DNA from: Allodiplogaster sudhausi
Taxonomy: Eukaryota; Nematoda; Chromadorea; Rhabditida; Diplogasteridae
Direction: 5' to 3'
Length of the DNA: 64,000 nt
Assembly: GCA_945643635.1 (NCBI GenBank)
Contig: CALZFC010000143.1
Coordinates: 256,001-320,000 of the forward strand
The position numbers and the translations under genes are program-made. This document shows positions 33,806 through 45,053 of this stretch, in pieces. Under the pieces are notes generated by a model. It saw nothing but the letters and a program-made list of their open reading frames with translations. It was not told the origin of the DNA and did not search any database. Numbering within the stretch: the stretch's first letter is position 1; each line of letters starts with the position of its first letter.

Positions 33806-33907
33806 GTTCGGGATGATTAAAGATTTCAGACAACTTTGGAAGTCTCACTTGACTGTGTTGAAATAAGGCCAAAGGCGTTAAATATTTTTAGTTGATTTGT
33901 TTGATAC

Positions 33908-34893
33908 GGTACAAGCTGGAAGAGGAGCAGCAGGGGGCTTGACTCGCGGTTGTCGATGGGGTCTTAAGAATGAAGTAGGCCGGAAACCGGGCTTAAATAC
34001 CACTAACTTCTACTGCATTAATTACTTTAGGCAAGGAATCGATAGACATCAGAACTTTACGGGCGGTATTAACAGAAGGTGCAGAGAGAAAAGAGAGTGG
34101 CAAACAAGGATACCATCTAGAAGTGCGAAAAGCAAACAAGTGCATTAGAAGATCTGACCTAGTAATTGGAATATGAAACGCAAATACTGATCTACGATTG
34201 TTGCATGGTTTAAACGAATAGAATAGCGATATAGGAGAAGATAAAATCATATGCAATAACTTATAAGCAGTAATGAGATCGATTTCGATTCGTCGACGAT
34301 AAAGAGATACCAAATTGAATAAAGCTAGTCGGTCAACGTATGATGGAATATTCCTAAAATTGATCTGGAACTTGTTACAACGAACATATAGTAATCTACT
34401 AAAAACTTTCTGAACATTCTCTAATGATCTAATTTGCATAATTCTAAAGGGAGAAAGGGAGACCATACCGGTGATGCGAATTCTAGTATTGGAAGAACGA
34501 AGCATTTATAAGATCTTCCTTCTATAAAGTCTTGTTTGTTGTCGTCGTTGCTTGTCCACAATCAAGATCATCATGATTGTGAAAGGTGGAACAGCAGAAA
34601 TAGTAACATTGAATTTTAAAAAAAGTCGCAAAATTAAAACTACATGACAAAAGTTCGAAGCACAGAATTTCGTGAGTTGGAAGTGATCTCCAATTCGAAT
34701 AAGTTCGAGCATTAATTTTTGAGGAATAATTTTCTGAATGATAGAATCCGATGGCCTTTTAATGACAAAGTCACTCTCATAACAGAATGGTTGCATCTTT
34801 TTCTACACTAAAAGATAGGTAGAAACATATCTACTACTGTCCGATAACATTCTTTTGTCAGTCCCTTGGTGGCTTTTTGCTCTCTTTTGTATC
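33908..34893 (-). mobile_element. LINE (non-LTR retrotransposon) 3' fragment, inverted copy
   Basis: On the minus strand the fragment encodes the C-terminal part of a LINE reverse-transcriptase protein (34505-33993), with the thumb-region block QIRSLENVQKVFSRLLY, RLALFNLVSLYRRR and RKVLMSIDSLPKV. A degenerate stretch precedes it. It is nearly identical to 45054-46028 on the + strand, differing by a few bases and an 8 bp indel. It ends inside the 3' untranslated region, without the ATAA tail seen in the other copy and without a visible target duplication. It cuts off VAP copy 2 on one side and the glucuronosyltransferase on the other. Confidence 0.85.
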
Positions 34894-37178
34894 TTCGATA
34901 ATGTCGCCGTCGACCTCGGCATTCCTGCAGTGCCGAGCTACAATCCGAGTTGGGGCGCAATGAAGATGACCCAAGCCTACAAGAATATTTTTTAGGAAAA
35001 CGTTTCTTACATATGTATGTATGTATGTATATAGTATATGTATATGCGTTCAATTTAACAATGTTTCGTGTAATTCGCCGAAAAATATCTCCCAAGCTGA
35101 CTATAGTAACAAGCAATTACAGGCCAGTCCACACTGCACTTGGACTCTTCACTTTGGAGTCGTGCCTTGAATGTCTTCCAGACTCATCTCGTCGCGGTTC
35201 GCCAGGACGGAGTGCTCGAATGCGAGGACGAAATCTTCCTGAGAGCATTTCGAAACTTTCCCGGCATGAAGGCGCGTAATTTTATCAGTTATCTTTGATT
35301 AAAGGTTGGCGATCACGAGAAAACCTATCTGAGCTTTCAAATTCTCGCGGCCCTTCACTCTCTCATGCTGTTATTTTCATGCAGCTGATTTGTGCGACCT
35401 GCGAAATAATACTCAAAAATGAGAATGCCCAGGGCCAAAAATTGCGGCAATTCAAACGTGCATTAATTCATTTTCTGTCATCTTCTTCATTTAATACGAT
35501 TTAATCAAGTCATCCCTTTCTCTTTTTGATTGTAGATAGAACTCTATAGTTGTGTTTTCTTTCTGTATGTGTCATTAAATTTTTTGTCCTTTCAGCTGAC
35601 TTAAAGATATAATAAATAATAATGATAATTGCTTTAGAAGCTGATATCGGAAACGGCGTTCGTGTACACAAATTCGGAGCCGCTCATCGACTTTGCACGT
35701 CCTCTGCTCAGAAAGGTCATCGACCTCGGCGGAATCGGCGTACGGAATCCGATGATGCTAGACGAAGAAAATTCTTTTTTTATTTATTTAAGATTAAGTG
35801 AAAAATCAACAATGAATCACACTAGATGCTTTTCGTTTCATTGCTCAAGTCGGTCTAGCAATTATTCCTGTTTCCTGGTCAATTTTTCTAACGCCTTTTG
35901 ACTTTGCGCTCCTTTTGATTTCTTGCAAAAATAAAAATAAATTCTTTTCTCCTAGTCTTGGGACGCAATTCTGAACCGTCATCATTTGAATGTGCTCATC
36001 TCCTTCGGCACGATCGTCAAGAGCGCGCAAATGCCGCGGTCATTGAAGAACTCTTTCGTTGAGGTGCTTTTTTCCGTTTTTCTTTCTACAATATTTTGTT
36101 TTTGTTCAAACATTAAGAGTGGACAGTAAAACAACTATTCGTAAAAATCTTTTTTTTTTTTAATGTTAAGCTGCTTACGACATATCCGAATGTCACTTCA
36201 TCTGGAAGTACGAAGAGCCAGAAGACGAGTTCGCGACGTCGCTTCTTTCATCGCACGCCAATGTCGTGCTCGTCAAGTGGATGCCGCAGAACGACCTTTT
36301 AGGTACGCAATTTATAATTCACAACTAAATTTTTTCCTGAAATGAGCAAATAATACCGTTATTGATTTGGAATATTCTGAACATTACAGTCGAGTCTCTC
36401 TCTGATCACACGCTCTTCTGACAGGCAAAAAGGCCCGAATTCAAGAGATAGAGTTTAGAGTTTTGAGTTTATTAAAATATTTTTCTCCCGCAAATGTACA
36501 GTATATCCTCTTGAAGGCGACCCCCGCGTGACTGGCTTCATCTCTCACGGCGGAATGTCCTCGTGCCAGGAGGCTGCCGCGCGAGGCGTCCTGGGCATCT
36601 TCATTCCACTCTTTGCCGACCAGCCGAGGAATGCAGCCATGATGGCGCACAATGGCATCGGCCTCGTGCTCGATAAGCGAGAAGCTGCTCATGTCACAAT
36701 AATCTCTTTCCCTCTTGCTAATTTTTACCTCCTTTTTTCTGAATTTCTTTCTTTAGCAAACTGTCGTTATCATTATTTTTCAGCCGAACAAGTTGTCTGA
36801 GACGTTCGGTCGACTACTCACCACTAAAAGGTTACTGTTAGTCACCTCAGATTCAGATTTTTGGTGACAGTTGTTTCCGTCTCTTTTAGCTTGTACGTGA
36901 ATGCGAAGAAGACGTCTCGAATGCTGTCTCGCCGTCCGTTTTCTCCTCGCGAGTTGCTCGTGAAACACGTCGAGTTCGCGGCTGAGTTCGGCTCTGCCAA
37001 GTCGCTGACCCCGCGCGGACTCCAACTCGGCTGGATTCAGTACTTCCTCATTGATGTCATTGCCGCTGCTCTCCTTGCGCTTACTCTCGCCGTTATTGTG
37101 GCATTCTTCATTTGTCGCTCTATTCTATACTCGATAATCAATCGCATTTTTAACATTTATAAGATGAAGAAATCATAA
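34894..37178 (+). CDS. UDP-glucuronosyltransferase, 5'-truncated
   Basis: Enzyme family of the ER membrane that transfers sugar from UDP-sugars to small lipophilic compounds. Exons on +: about 34894-34975 (IFDNVAVDLGIPAVPSY), 35123-35275 (ECEDEIFLRAFRNFPG), 35641 to about 35770 (FVYTNSEPLIDFARP, IDLGGIG). Then 35956-36063 (VLISFGTIVKS), 36171-36302 (FIWKYEEPED, KWMPQNDLL) and 36517-36692 with the UGT signature (TGFISHGGMSSCQEAA, PLFADQPRNAAMM). Last are 36784-36830 and 36890-37178, holding a membrane helix (DVIAAALLALTLAVIVAFFI) and a lysine-ending cytosolic tail (KMKKS), typical ER retention. The N-terminal acceptor-binding half and signal peptide are absent: the gene starts at the LINE junction. 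The first exon runs into TAG, and the third lacks a GT donor at the expected point. It is probably a pseudogene unless a rescued 5' end exists. Confidence 0.85.
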
Positions 37179-37685
37179 ATGTTCTCCTCATTAATACTCA
37201 ATGCTAATGTTCCTTGATCTCTTATTTATGATGGTATCGGTGCTAGTGACCAAATGTAGTCTATGAAGTTTGCGATGTTATCATAGTAGCTTGTGATCCA
37301 AGGACTTCCTTTAAGAGCACCCGTCGTCGGGGGCATAATCAACACTACCGTGTCGTTACGCACTTTAATCCATGCTTTATATGTGTTGCCAGTATCGGAC
37401 ATTTTTGTGTACACTTCAAGTGGTACGAATAATGTATCGCTGAAACAAGCAGAAGTCACCAACTCATCGTCAGCAGTCAGGAAAATGGCGATCGGACTGA
37501 AGAGATAACTAATGATTTCGGGAATCTATGTAAACTCGTTCTCTATTAGTTCTGGCTTGCAACATAAGATCCCCGGCGGCTCTCATCAGACACCTAAAGC
37601 ACGGTCGTTTGAATGAAGAAAAATGAGAACAACATAATGACTCAAATAATGAATCAAAGCACAAATAGTAATAAAACACATATTT
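37179..37685. other. Intergenic, between convergent UGT and DEG/ENaC genes
   Basis: The two genes are transcribed towards each other across this 500 bp. A minus-strand open frame (37462-37226) and its + shadow have no recognisable motif. No terminator-like element can be assigned. Confidence 0.5.
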
Positions 37686-40600
37686 TTACATATATAATTC
37701 CTTAATCACCTTCGGCTTCAAATCCTTGCAGCCATGCGCGCAGAAGAGGAAGAGGACGACGAGAAGACCGGCAATTTCGACGAGTGAAATGATGGAGAGA
37801 CCGAGGTACAGGCCAGCTTGGCCGCCCAGCTCTGCTAGCGCGGTCGACAACTTTAAAACTTTAATTAAATAAATGCTTTTTCCATCTGAAGAAATAACCA
37901 CCCTGATTTTATTGTACATACATAATTGTCTTCTTTTCTATTCGTTATCATGAAGAGAAAATTTTTTTTTTTTTTTTGCTTTTTGGTGAACAGTGTAGAA
38001 TGATATGTTCTGAAGGAATACTTATTGTTAGTGCATTCAGCCCGTCCAATTTGTTTTGTCACTTTGTCAAGTAATTTTCTTATTGCTGACATCATAACTC
38101 GCTGTTTCCGTGTAGATATCGACAGCAAGCGAGCTGAAGTAGACTTGAAGGATCATGCCATTATTCTTGTACCTAAAATACAGATATGTGAGATGGAACA
38201 ATGACATACTTCGCCAGAAACCAACCAAGCTAGACATTCGGTAACATTCGGAAAGTTTTCGTTCCAGGACTCGCAGCTGCCGAGCTGAAATGAAAGGATT
38301 GATTACTGTATCAGACAACTATACAAGGCTCAAACTGGCAAATTAGAGGGGACATTAAACTCTATTTTTAGATTTTTTTTTTTTAAAGATATTTTGTCTT
38401 TTTTTTTGTATTCGTTGGAATTTTGTCTTCTTCGATGCAAACACGAAGTTCTAAGCTTGTCGCATGTGTCTCTAGTCTGATCTCTATTCTGACACCGGCG
38501 GAGCCGCTTCGTTTGAGGAGATCAGCCATGGCGCTTCTCTTTGGCCGAGTCTTTTCAGCATCGAGGTTTAATTCGGTGTAGCTATCGCTCTCTTCCACGG
38601 ATCTGACGTGCAAATAAAAGTGTACAAAAGATAGTTTTATTATATAGAGAGACTTTAATTATGAGATATTTACATATATTGAGGCGCATGCATGATTTTG
38701 GACGTTCATGACAATGAGCTAAAAGCGTTTCTTTGCTACATTCTAATCGTTCTAATCGAAATGTCTTTTAAATCAATATACTATTTCACTCATTAAAAAT
38801 CACTAGCATTTCTGATGATTGTCCCTAACCTCTTCTTCTTTCCACTGCTCGCACCGATCGGCTGTCCTTTCTTGGAGTTGGAGATCTCCAACGGCTGATT
38901 GCCGTTGCACACATGGTTCGAGGGATCTTCGGCTTCTGGCCACCCCGGCATTGTAGCGGCGTTGTTCACAAATGTGTACGTTTGGAAGAACTGAAATCGG
39001 AATATAAACATTGGCAAAAAAAAATTTAGAAAATTGAACACAAATTAGCAGCAGATTCCTGTCCCATTTCGTAATTTGTTTCCACTTCCTTTGAGCCCTT
39101 ATTTAATTTCTTTAAAGGAGTTCTAAATTGTGCTGTGTGTTTTCGCCTTATTTGGCCAATGTGAGACTTCTATGTATTTTCGTGAGCCCTTTGCACTCAC
39201 TCTCAATCGCGCGTGCTATTTTCACGCAGCGAATCTTTTGAGACTTTTCTTTTAAAATAGCATTCAAATTAAAGAGCGCCGCCTGCTCGAAGGGTGAACG
39301 CGGCAATTTTTTTTTGCATTACTTTTTTTTATTACAAAATTTTGTCAAATCTGGTCAAATTACTTGCGAGCAATGCATTGTGCTGCATCCGCCGTACGAA
39401 TACACCCTGCCCCCCTGACACGGATATGCGCAGGGCCAGCACTTGAGCCATGACGTGAGGCTCGTCGCCACACAGCAAATGGTCGCGCCCCTCAAGTACA
39501 CAGCGTCTCGTTATAGAAGATTGGCACTTGGTGAAAAACGCATGAACTAATGTTTATTAAGATTAACAAGAAATGATCTACAGACTTTCAAGAAAAGATC
39601 TACATACATTAATGGGCAGCCTACAAGCTGACTTCGTGCCTTAAATTCAAAGATAAATAAAATAGTTCTTAAAATATTTGACGCTTCATTTCTGGAAGAG
39701 AATAAAAAAAGCTTAAGCTTATATGCACGTACACGCAGCCGAGCGGCACTGGCGAATCCGGGCACTCGATGAAATTTCCGGTATCCTTCAGTTCCTGGCC
39801 AATTGCGTCAGCCGCGCACGGGCTGAAATTTCGACATTACTACATTCCATCCGAACAAAGTGAACATCAATTTGATAGCCACAAATGTTCGAGTTAAGTT
39901 TTTTTTTGTTCGAGTTAAGAGATAAAAAAAATTCAAATTTTCTGAAATTTGCATTTTCTATCTCTCTAAAGAACACGCACAGCAACTGCCTAAGAACATC
40001 ATGTAAAATTTCAGTAAGACCATCATTTTGAAATTTTGAAAATTCGAGTGTACTTTCAATATTTCATATACATTACCCGAACACTTGCCTCAACGAGCCA
40101 TACAACCAGAGAATCTTGAGAATATATTAAACATATTCAATGTATTCGTGACCCCATAATGTTAGGCGGTGCTTTTTTTATATTATACATTCTTTTCCTA
40201 TAAATGAACAATCCAAACGTACTTTAATGCAAAATAAACTAAACAAATGGGAAGTCTAATAACAAGAATACATTGTTTATTTTTTTTCGCTTTAAATTTC
40301 TCTTTTTTTTTTCTTGTAAGGTACGGTGTAGTCGTGGTAGTCGTCGTGGTGGTTGTTGTGATCATAGTGCTGGTAGAAGTAGTTGTCGACGATGTCGTTG
40401 TTGAGGAGGACGTGTCTTCTTGTGTTGTCGTGCTTGGCTCGCCTGTCGTGGAGGTGGTCTCGGGAGGGCCGAGCAATGCTGAAAAATGGTGGGATTCAGA
40501 ACGTATTTAAGATTGTAATTTACTCTTCCAATCTTTATATAACGTAAGCCCTTTTAAAGGTATAGTTAGCATGTATGAGTCTGATTCCGATAACTGTATA

Positions 40601-43600
40601 ACGATTTGGCTGACTTGTTAGAACTGGCAGTAGAGGAGTTGCAGTTGGGGGCGGGGTCGTCGTGCTTGAGGATGTCGTGGTTTGCGAAGAAGTAGACGAG
40701 CCGGTGGAGGAAGATTGAGTGGTGGTGGATGACGGAGAAGTCGACGGCGCCGAGATCGATGAAGTCGAAGTCGACTTAGATGTCGTCGGAGGTCTTGTCG
40801 TGCTTGGTTCGCTCCTAGAAGGAGTGCTAACAAGATGCATTGAGGACTACAGCTGAAGCTATCCGGCTCACTCAAAAAGAGAAAAAGACTACTAATGATT
40901 TGAAAAGATTCCTAAGATTACCTAATTGTACTCGGTCGAGTTGTGTATATCACGGTGACGCCTTGCTCTTCCTGCAAAATGGTGTTTTTTTTTTGCAAAC
41001 AAAAGCTCTTGAAAAAATTCGATTAAAGCCTCCTTTAAATGCTTCCTTTAAAAATATTATCCGCTGTCTCTCTCCGTCTCTCTCTCTATGTGTCTCTCGC
41101 ACTCTCTCTCTCTCTCTCTCCAACCTGCAGATTCACCAGCTGTTCGGTGGTGCCCGTGCCGACCGTGTAGCGCTCGGATGGATATCTACAAATATTATCT
41201 AATTTGCAAAAACAAATTATTTTCTTTTATAGAGGGAAAGAATGTGAAATTGGATATGAAATCTACCGTAATCGTCTACCATTTAAAATGATAAAAAATT
41301 TACTAATAGTATAAAAAATAAAAATGTAGCTCACTTTGCCTGAGTGACTGTGACGGTAAAGTCCGTCTCATCGCACGCCATCTTACAAGCGCACTCCGCG
41401 TACGGATCAGCGCCTTTCAACGTCTGCAGGCACGCCACTGCAAGATATCTCTTGCATTCCGTGATGTCAGAACAGCACATAACATAAAAATGTTTATATC
41501 TCATTCGAAATATGCAATTCAATCTAAATTTAAATAAACCATTTAATTAAATAAAATTAAAGCTTTAAACTGTCTGCCGCCGTGGCGCAGAGTCGACTTT
41601 TCGGATTCTGCTCCAGTTCGAAGCGCGGATCGGCACAACCGCATCTTAAATGTTAGGCTCTGATGTTTAGATCCTGGTCAGGTTTTCAGAAGGCCTTATT
41701 CATGGCTAAATTGAAGTGTATCGCCAACTTACTGCTTCATTACGTAGCGCTGCAGGCAGCTATAGCTGCATGTTTCGTAGTTGTACGCGTAGCCCTAAAC
41801 TGGGTCCCACTTGTCAAATATGACGGGGTTTTTTATCATGGGTTTTATTTACTTACTTTATTAATTGAAAATAGTCTACTTAGAACTTCGTTATAAAAAA
41901 AAAGACCTTTGCCACATAAAAGTTGTCATCCGACGACTGCGTATCAGTGCACGAGCCGTATGGTTCTCTCAGTCGTTGGTATTTCTTCTACAATATAGTC
42001 ATGCTTTGAATCCACCATAGCCTAGCAAAACTTGGGATCTTAAGGCATAGGTTAGTCTATGCTTCCTTAAGCCTTAAGCCTTAGCCCCTAAGTCCTAAGC
42101 CTTATCCTCCTCGCCTTCTGGAGCGCGACGGCCGTCTGGTAGCCGACGCTCACGTCGATCGGACGCGTATCGAGCGGAGGCAGAATGGCCTTGTCGTGGA
42201 CGACGAATCGATAGCCGGTCCGCTCGGTCGTCGGTAGGAAGTCAAACGCAGACGTCACCGAGTCTTCTTGCTTAAAGGAGCTCGACACTCAACAGAGTAT
42301 TTGAACACTCAATATTTGACTATTATCTCCTGACACCATTGTTGTCCTTCTCTCGACTTATGTCCTGCAAAAAAGGGTTCGAATTCAACGTTGAGCCTTG
42401 TCTCATTTGAAGGAGATTCGACAGTACTCTACTTGAATTCTCCTGTGTATTGTAGTAGCGTTACTCTATATCACATATGTATGTATGTTTTCGCCCTTTA
42501 TTAAGGCGCGAATTCAAGAACAATTTTTAAGTCTACTTTAACGCATTACAATTATACACAGTTTGCCACTTTGTCTCGTTCTTTTCTGTCACGTACTATT
42601 TTAATTATACTTTTAAGGTGGAGAAAAATCTCATATGACATGCACAGAAAGACACCACTGTGTAGTCATGCAAAGGTCACCACACATCTTTTGTCTCGTA
42701 GCAGAGTTCTTTACATGCTGAATAATGGAAGTGAGGCATTTAGGTCTTCTCTCGCTCTTTCTCTCTCTTACTTTCACTCTATTTCTCTTTCTCTCACTTC
42801 CTTTCTGCCTCTCGCTCTCTCACTTTATTTCTCTCTCAATCTCTCTTTCCTTCTCTCTCTCTATCTCTCTCTCTTTCTCTCCTTCTCTCTTTCTGTCTCT
42901 CTCTCAGCTGTCCCCTCACCGACCTTCGACGTGAGCAGCATCCGGAGGCCGTACGTGAGCCCGACACGCGCGATGGTCTCGTTCATGTCGAATTGGAAGC
43001 ACGATCCGAATTCGGGGTGAATGAAGACGGTGAAGGCGCTCCTGGCAAAGGAGAGAATGAGGAAAAGTGAGTATATTGATTTTTTTTGTTCTAATTTACG
43101 GCCGGCGTCCGGAAATTAGAATAGGAGAACAAATTCATACCTCCCTTTCTCTTCACTCTCATTCAATGTTTCTGTGTATATGTAGGCACTTTATAGTTTT
43201 CATTTAAAATATATAAACAATAAATTTATCGCTTATATCTCTGACATTGGACACATGATGCCGGCAAAAGTGCACTCGGTGATGACGTCATCGTAGCCAT
43301 AGACAGCCGCCGCCTTCTGCTCGTCGCTGAGCTGGCCGGCGAGCAGTGCGAGCATGTCGCGTGCACGCTCGGAAATCTCGGCCGCCGACGACACGTTGCC
43401 CGTGGCCGGAAATTAGGAAAAGTCTTACAGCAGCGGCCGTAAATTGGGAAAACATGTTACGTGTCCGTACATTAGGAAAATACAGTCAGAAATCTCCGAA
43501 TTGTGAGACACAAGAAGCGAATTTGAATGAAATTTTTTTCTATAAATGATTGTCATGGTGATGATCGGGAGCAATAAAAGCGAGATGAACTTTGTATATA

Positions 43601-43906
43601 AAAAAAAGTTACGGTAATATTGTATCGCAAAAAAACCAAACGCAGCTAAGAATCAACAACATGCCAGTCGATAGGAGTCCGTCGTCGTGACGTTGTTCAT
43701 CAACGCGTCGTACTCTCGCATCAGACTAGCAATATCAGCAAAGTCGGCGTTGCTCTCGACGACGGCGCGCTTGAACGCGTTGAAGTTGCAGAGTGTGATT
43801 GTAGGGAACGTCTGCAAGGCATAAGTAGTATTAAAGGCAAGAATAATATTAATTAAAAAATATATATATTATTAAAATTGATAATTCATCTTCTCTCTCT
43901 CTTTCA

Positions 43907-43943
<37 letters not shown>

Positions 43944-44430
43944 CTTTCTCTCTCGGTCCACTACTATCCTCTCCTTCTCTTCTCGCTCTCTCTTTGCTCT
44001 CTCTCTCTATCTCTCGCCCCTGATCCTCTCCCGAAAGAATGATCCTCCTTTCTGTCTCGCCTGCTCATGGAAGGCCACCGTGGCGAGCGTGTCGGCAGGA
44101 AAGGACATGTATCGCAGGACGATTAGTACAAGTTGAAGCGTGAATAAGGCAGTTCTGTATCATTTACTTGTTTTTAGTGAGCCATCCGAGCAACACTTTC
44201 AGAAACAGAGAGAAAAAAATCTAAATAAGTAACAAATTTGAAATTAGCGCCATATGCAAAATACACGACTATCAATATGCATATAAAATGCACGAGACGA
44301 ACAGCAGAACGGAGACGACGATCCAGAAGACACCTTCGCATCTCGTCAGACTGTTCGGAATGTTGCGGAGGGAGGCGATGCTCGACCAGACGGCAAAGTT
44401 GGCGAAGATGTCCACGGTCGGCGACTTCAT
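37686..44430 (-). CDS. DEG/ENaC-family sodium channel subunit with extracellular Ser/Thr-rich insertion
   Basis: Amiloride-type cation channel subunit: two membrane helices and a large cysteine-rich extracellular domain, usually acting as trimers. Start at 44430 (MKSPTVDIFANFAVWSSI). Helix 1 follows (VFWIVVSVLLFVSCI), then a second exon from 44154. Next: TFPTITLCNFNAFKR (43811), ITECTFAGIMCP (about 43265), HPEFGSCFQF (43041), GYRFVVHDKAILPP (about 42220) and EPYGSCTD (about 41960). Then YNYETCSYSC (41800), CGCADPRF (41647) and CACKMACDETDFT (41460). Two Thr/Ser-rich exons (40820-40320) follow, then cysteine-bearing exons near 39800, 39480 and 38990, and LQVYFSSLAVDIY (38175). Helix 2 (ALAELGGQAGLYLGLSI) is at 37850-37686, with the conserved GxS selectivity motif as GLS. 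Several introns appear to use GC donors. Some exon borders (38.2-38.6 kb, 43.4 kb) remain uncertain. Confidence 0.85.
40320..40825 (-). other. Mucin-like Thr/Ser/Pro-rich exons inside the DEG/ENaC gene
   Basis: Two adjacent minus-strand exons (about 40820-40618 and 40481-40320) encode roughly 120 residues dominated by Thr and Ser. Examples are STSSISAPSTSPSSTTTQ, and a run of eleven Thr after TSTMI. Both begin at sensible acceptors and keep an open frame. Such segments are usually heavily O-glycosylated and extended. They sit between the CACKMAC cysteine cluster and the later extracellular exons. The + strand open frame rich in Val (40247-40510) is the shadow of this repeat. Confidence 0.75.
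42030..42107 (-). repeat. Degenerate telomere-like repeat (TTAGGC-related)
   Basis: Within a DEG/ENaC intron the minus strand reads TAAGGCTTAGGACTTAGGGG, then CTAAGGCTTAAGGCTTAAGG, and a further AAGG-type unit. These are imperfect variants of the nematode telomere repeat TTAGGC. Too short and degenerate to be more than an interstitial relic or coincidence. Confidence 0.4.
42745..42905 (+). repeat. CT (GA on coding strand) microsatellite in a DEG/ENaC intron
   Basis: A CT/CTTT-rich tract 160 bp long on +. The gene is on the minus strand, so the transcript carries GA repeats just after a donor, the opposite polarity to the tracts in the oxidase and VAP genes. Confidence 0.85.
43888..44012 (+). 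repeat. CT microsatellite in a DEG/ENaC intron
   Basis: CT repeat blocks separated by TCCCTTTC and TCCACTACTATCC, again purine-rich on the coding strand. It lies between exons 2 and 3 of the channel gene. Confidence 0.85.
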
Positions 44431-45053
44431 TTAGCCTTATTTATTTATATATTTATATTTGCTCTTCATGATGTAAATTTCCTTTTCATTCCAAAAGCGT
44501 TAACATAAAATTTGCAAATTAATCACGTCTATTAGATTCTCGAAGAAGATTTCCAAAGCAGCGCGAAGAGGCAAAATCGTGTGTATTTCGGGCATATCTG
44601 AATGGCCTCTTGGCGAAAGAACGTTAAAAGGTGCTTACAGCTAGTTCGAGAAGACGGAAGAAGAAGACGAAGAAGAAGAAGCAAACGACGAAAAGTCAAG
44701 TGTTCAAAAATGTGCGCGGCGGCTATGTACTCTTGGGCGTAAGCGAGAAGTAGTCGTCCGCGACATGTGTTGTTCTTCTTCCCCTGAGAAGGCCGCCGCT
44801 TCTCGGTTGTCCCGAGTAACGACGGGGCCCCGCTCTTTGGATGAAAGCAGACTTCGCATGACACTTAAGCGAGAGACTCCACGCGTCTGACAATGAGCAA
44901 ACTTCAGTGTTCATTGTTGTCGCTCCAGAGATATCCGTGTTCCCCTCTCTCCCAACGAAAATGATGCCTAAACGCTCGCCTCTAACGCAAGGCTTCACCC
45001 CAGACAACATTTTTATATTTATAGAAAAATAATGCCCTATTTTATTTTTATGC
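44431..45053. other. Channel gene 5' flank up to the LINE fragment
   Basis: Presumed promoter side of the minus-strand DEG/ENaC gene. It contains a GAAGAAGA tract at 44650-44685. Overlapping minus open frames (44864-44532, 45091-44723) show no recognisable motif. No specific element can be assigned. Confidence 0.4.

Larger units (their letters stand above)
28453..33907 (+). repeat. Segmental duplication, unit 2, oxidase-VAP segment (pairs with 11091-16845)
   Basis: Direct repeat of the unit 1 oxidase segment including its upstream region. Similarity stops abruptly at 33907 inside the second VAP intron, where the LINE fragment starts. Confidence 0.9.

Noticed and set aside
40247..40510. Valine-rich + strand open frame
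   Set aside because: Antisense shadow of the threonine-rich DEG/ENaC exon. The minus strand has splice sites and gene context.
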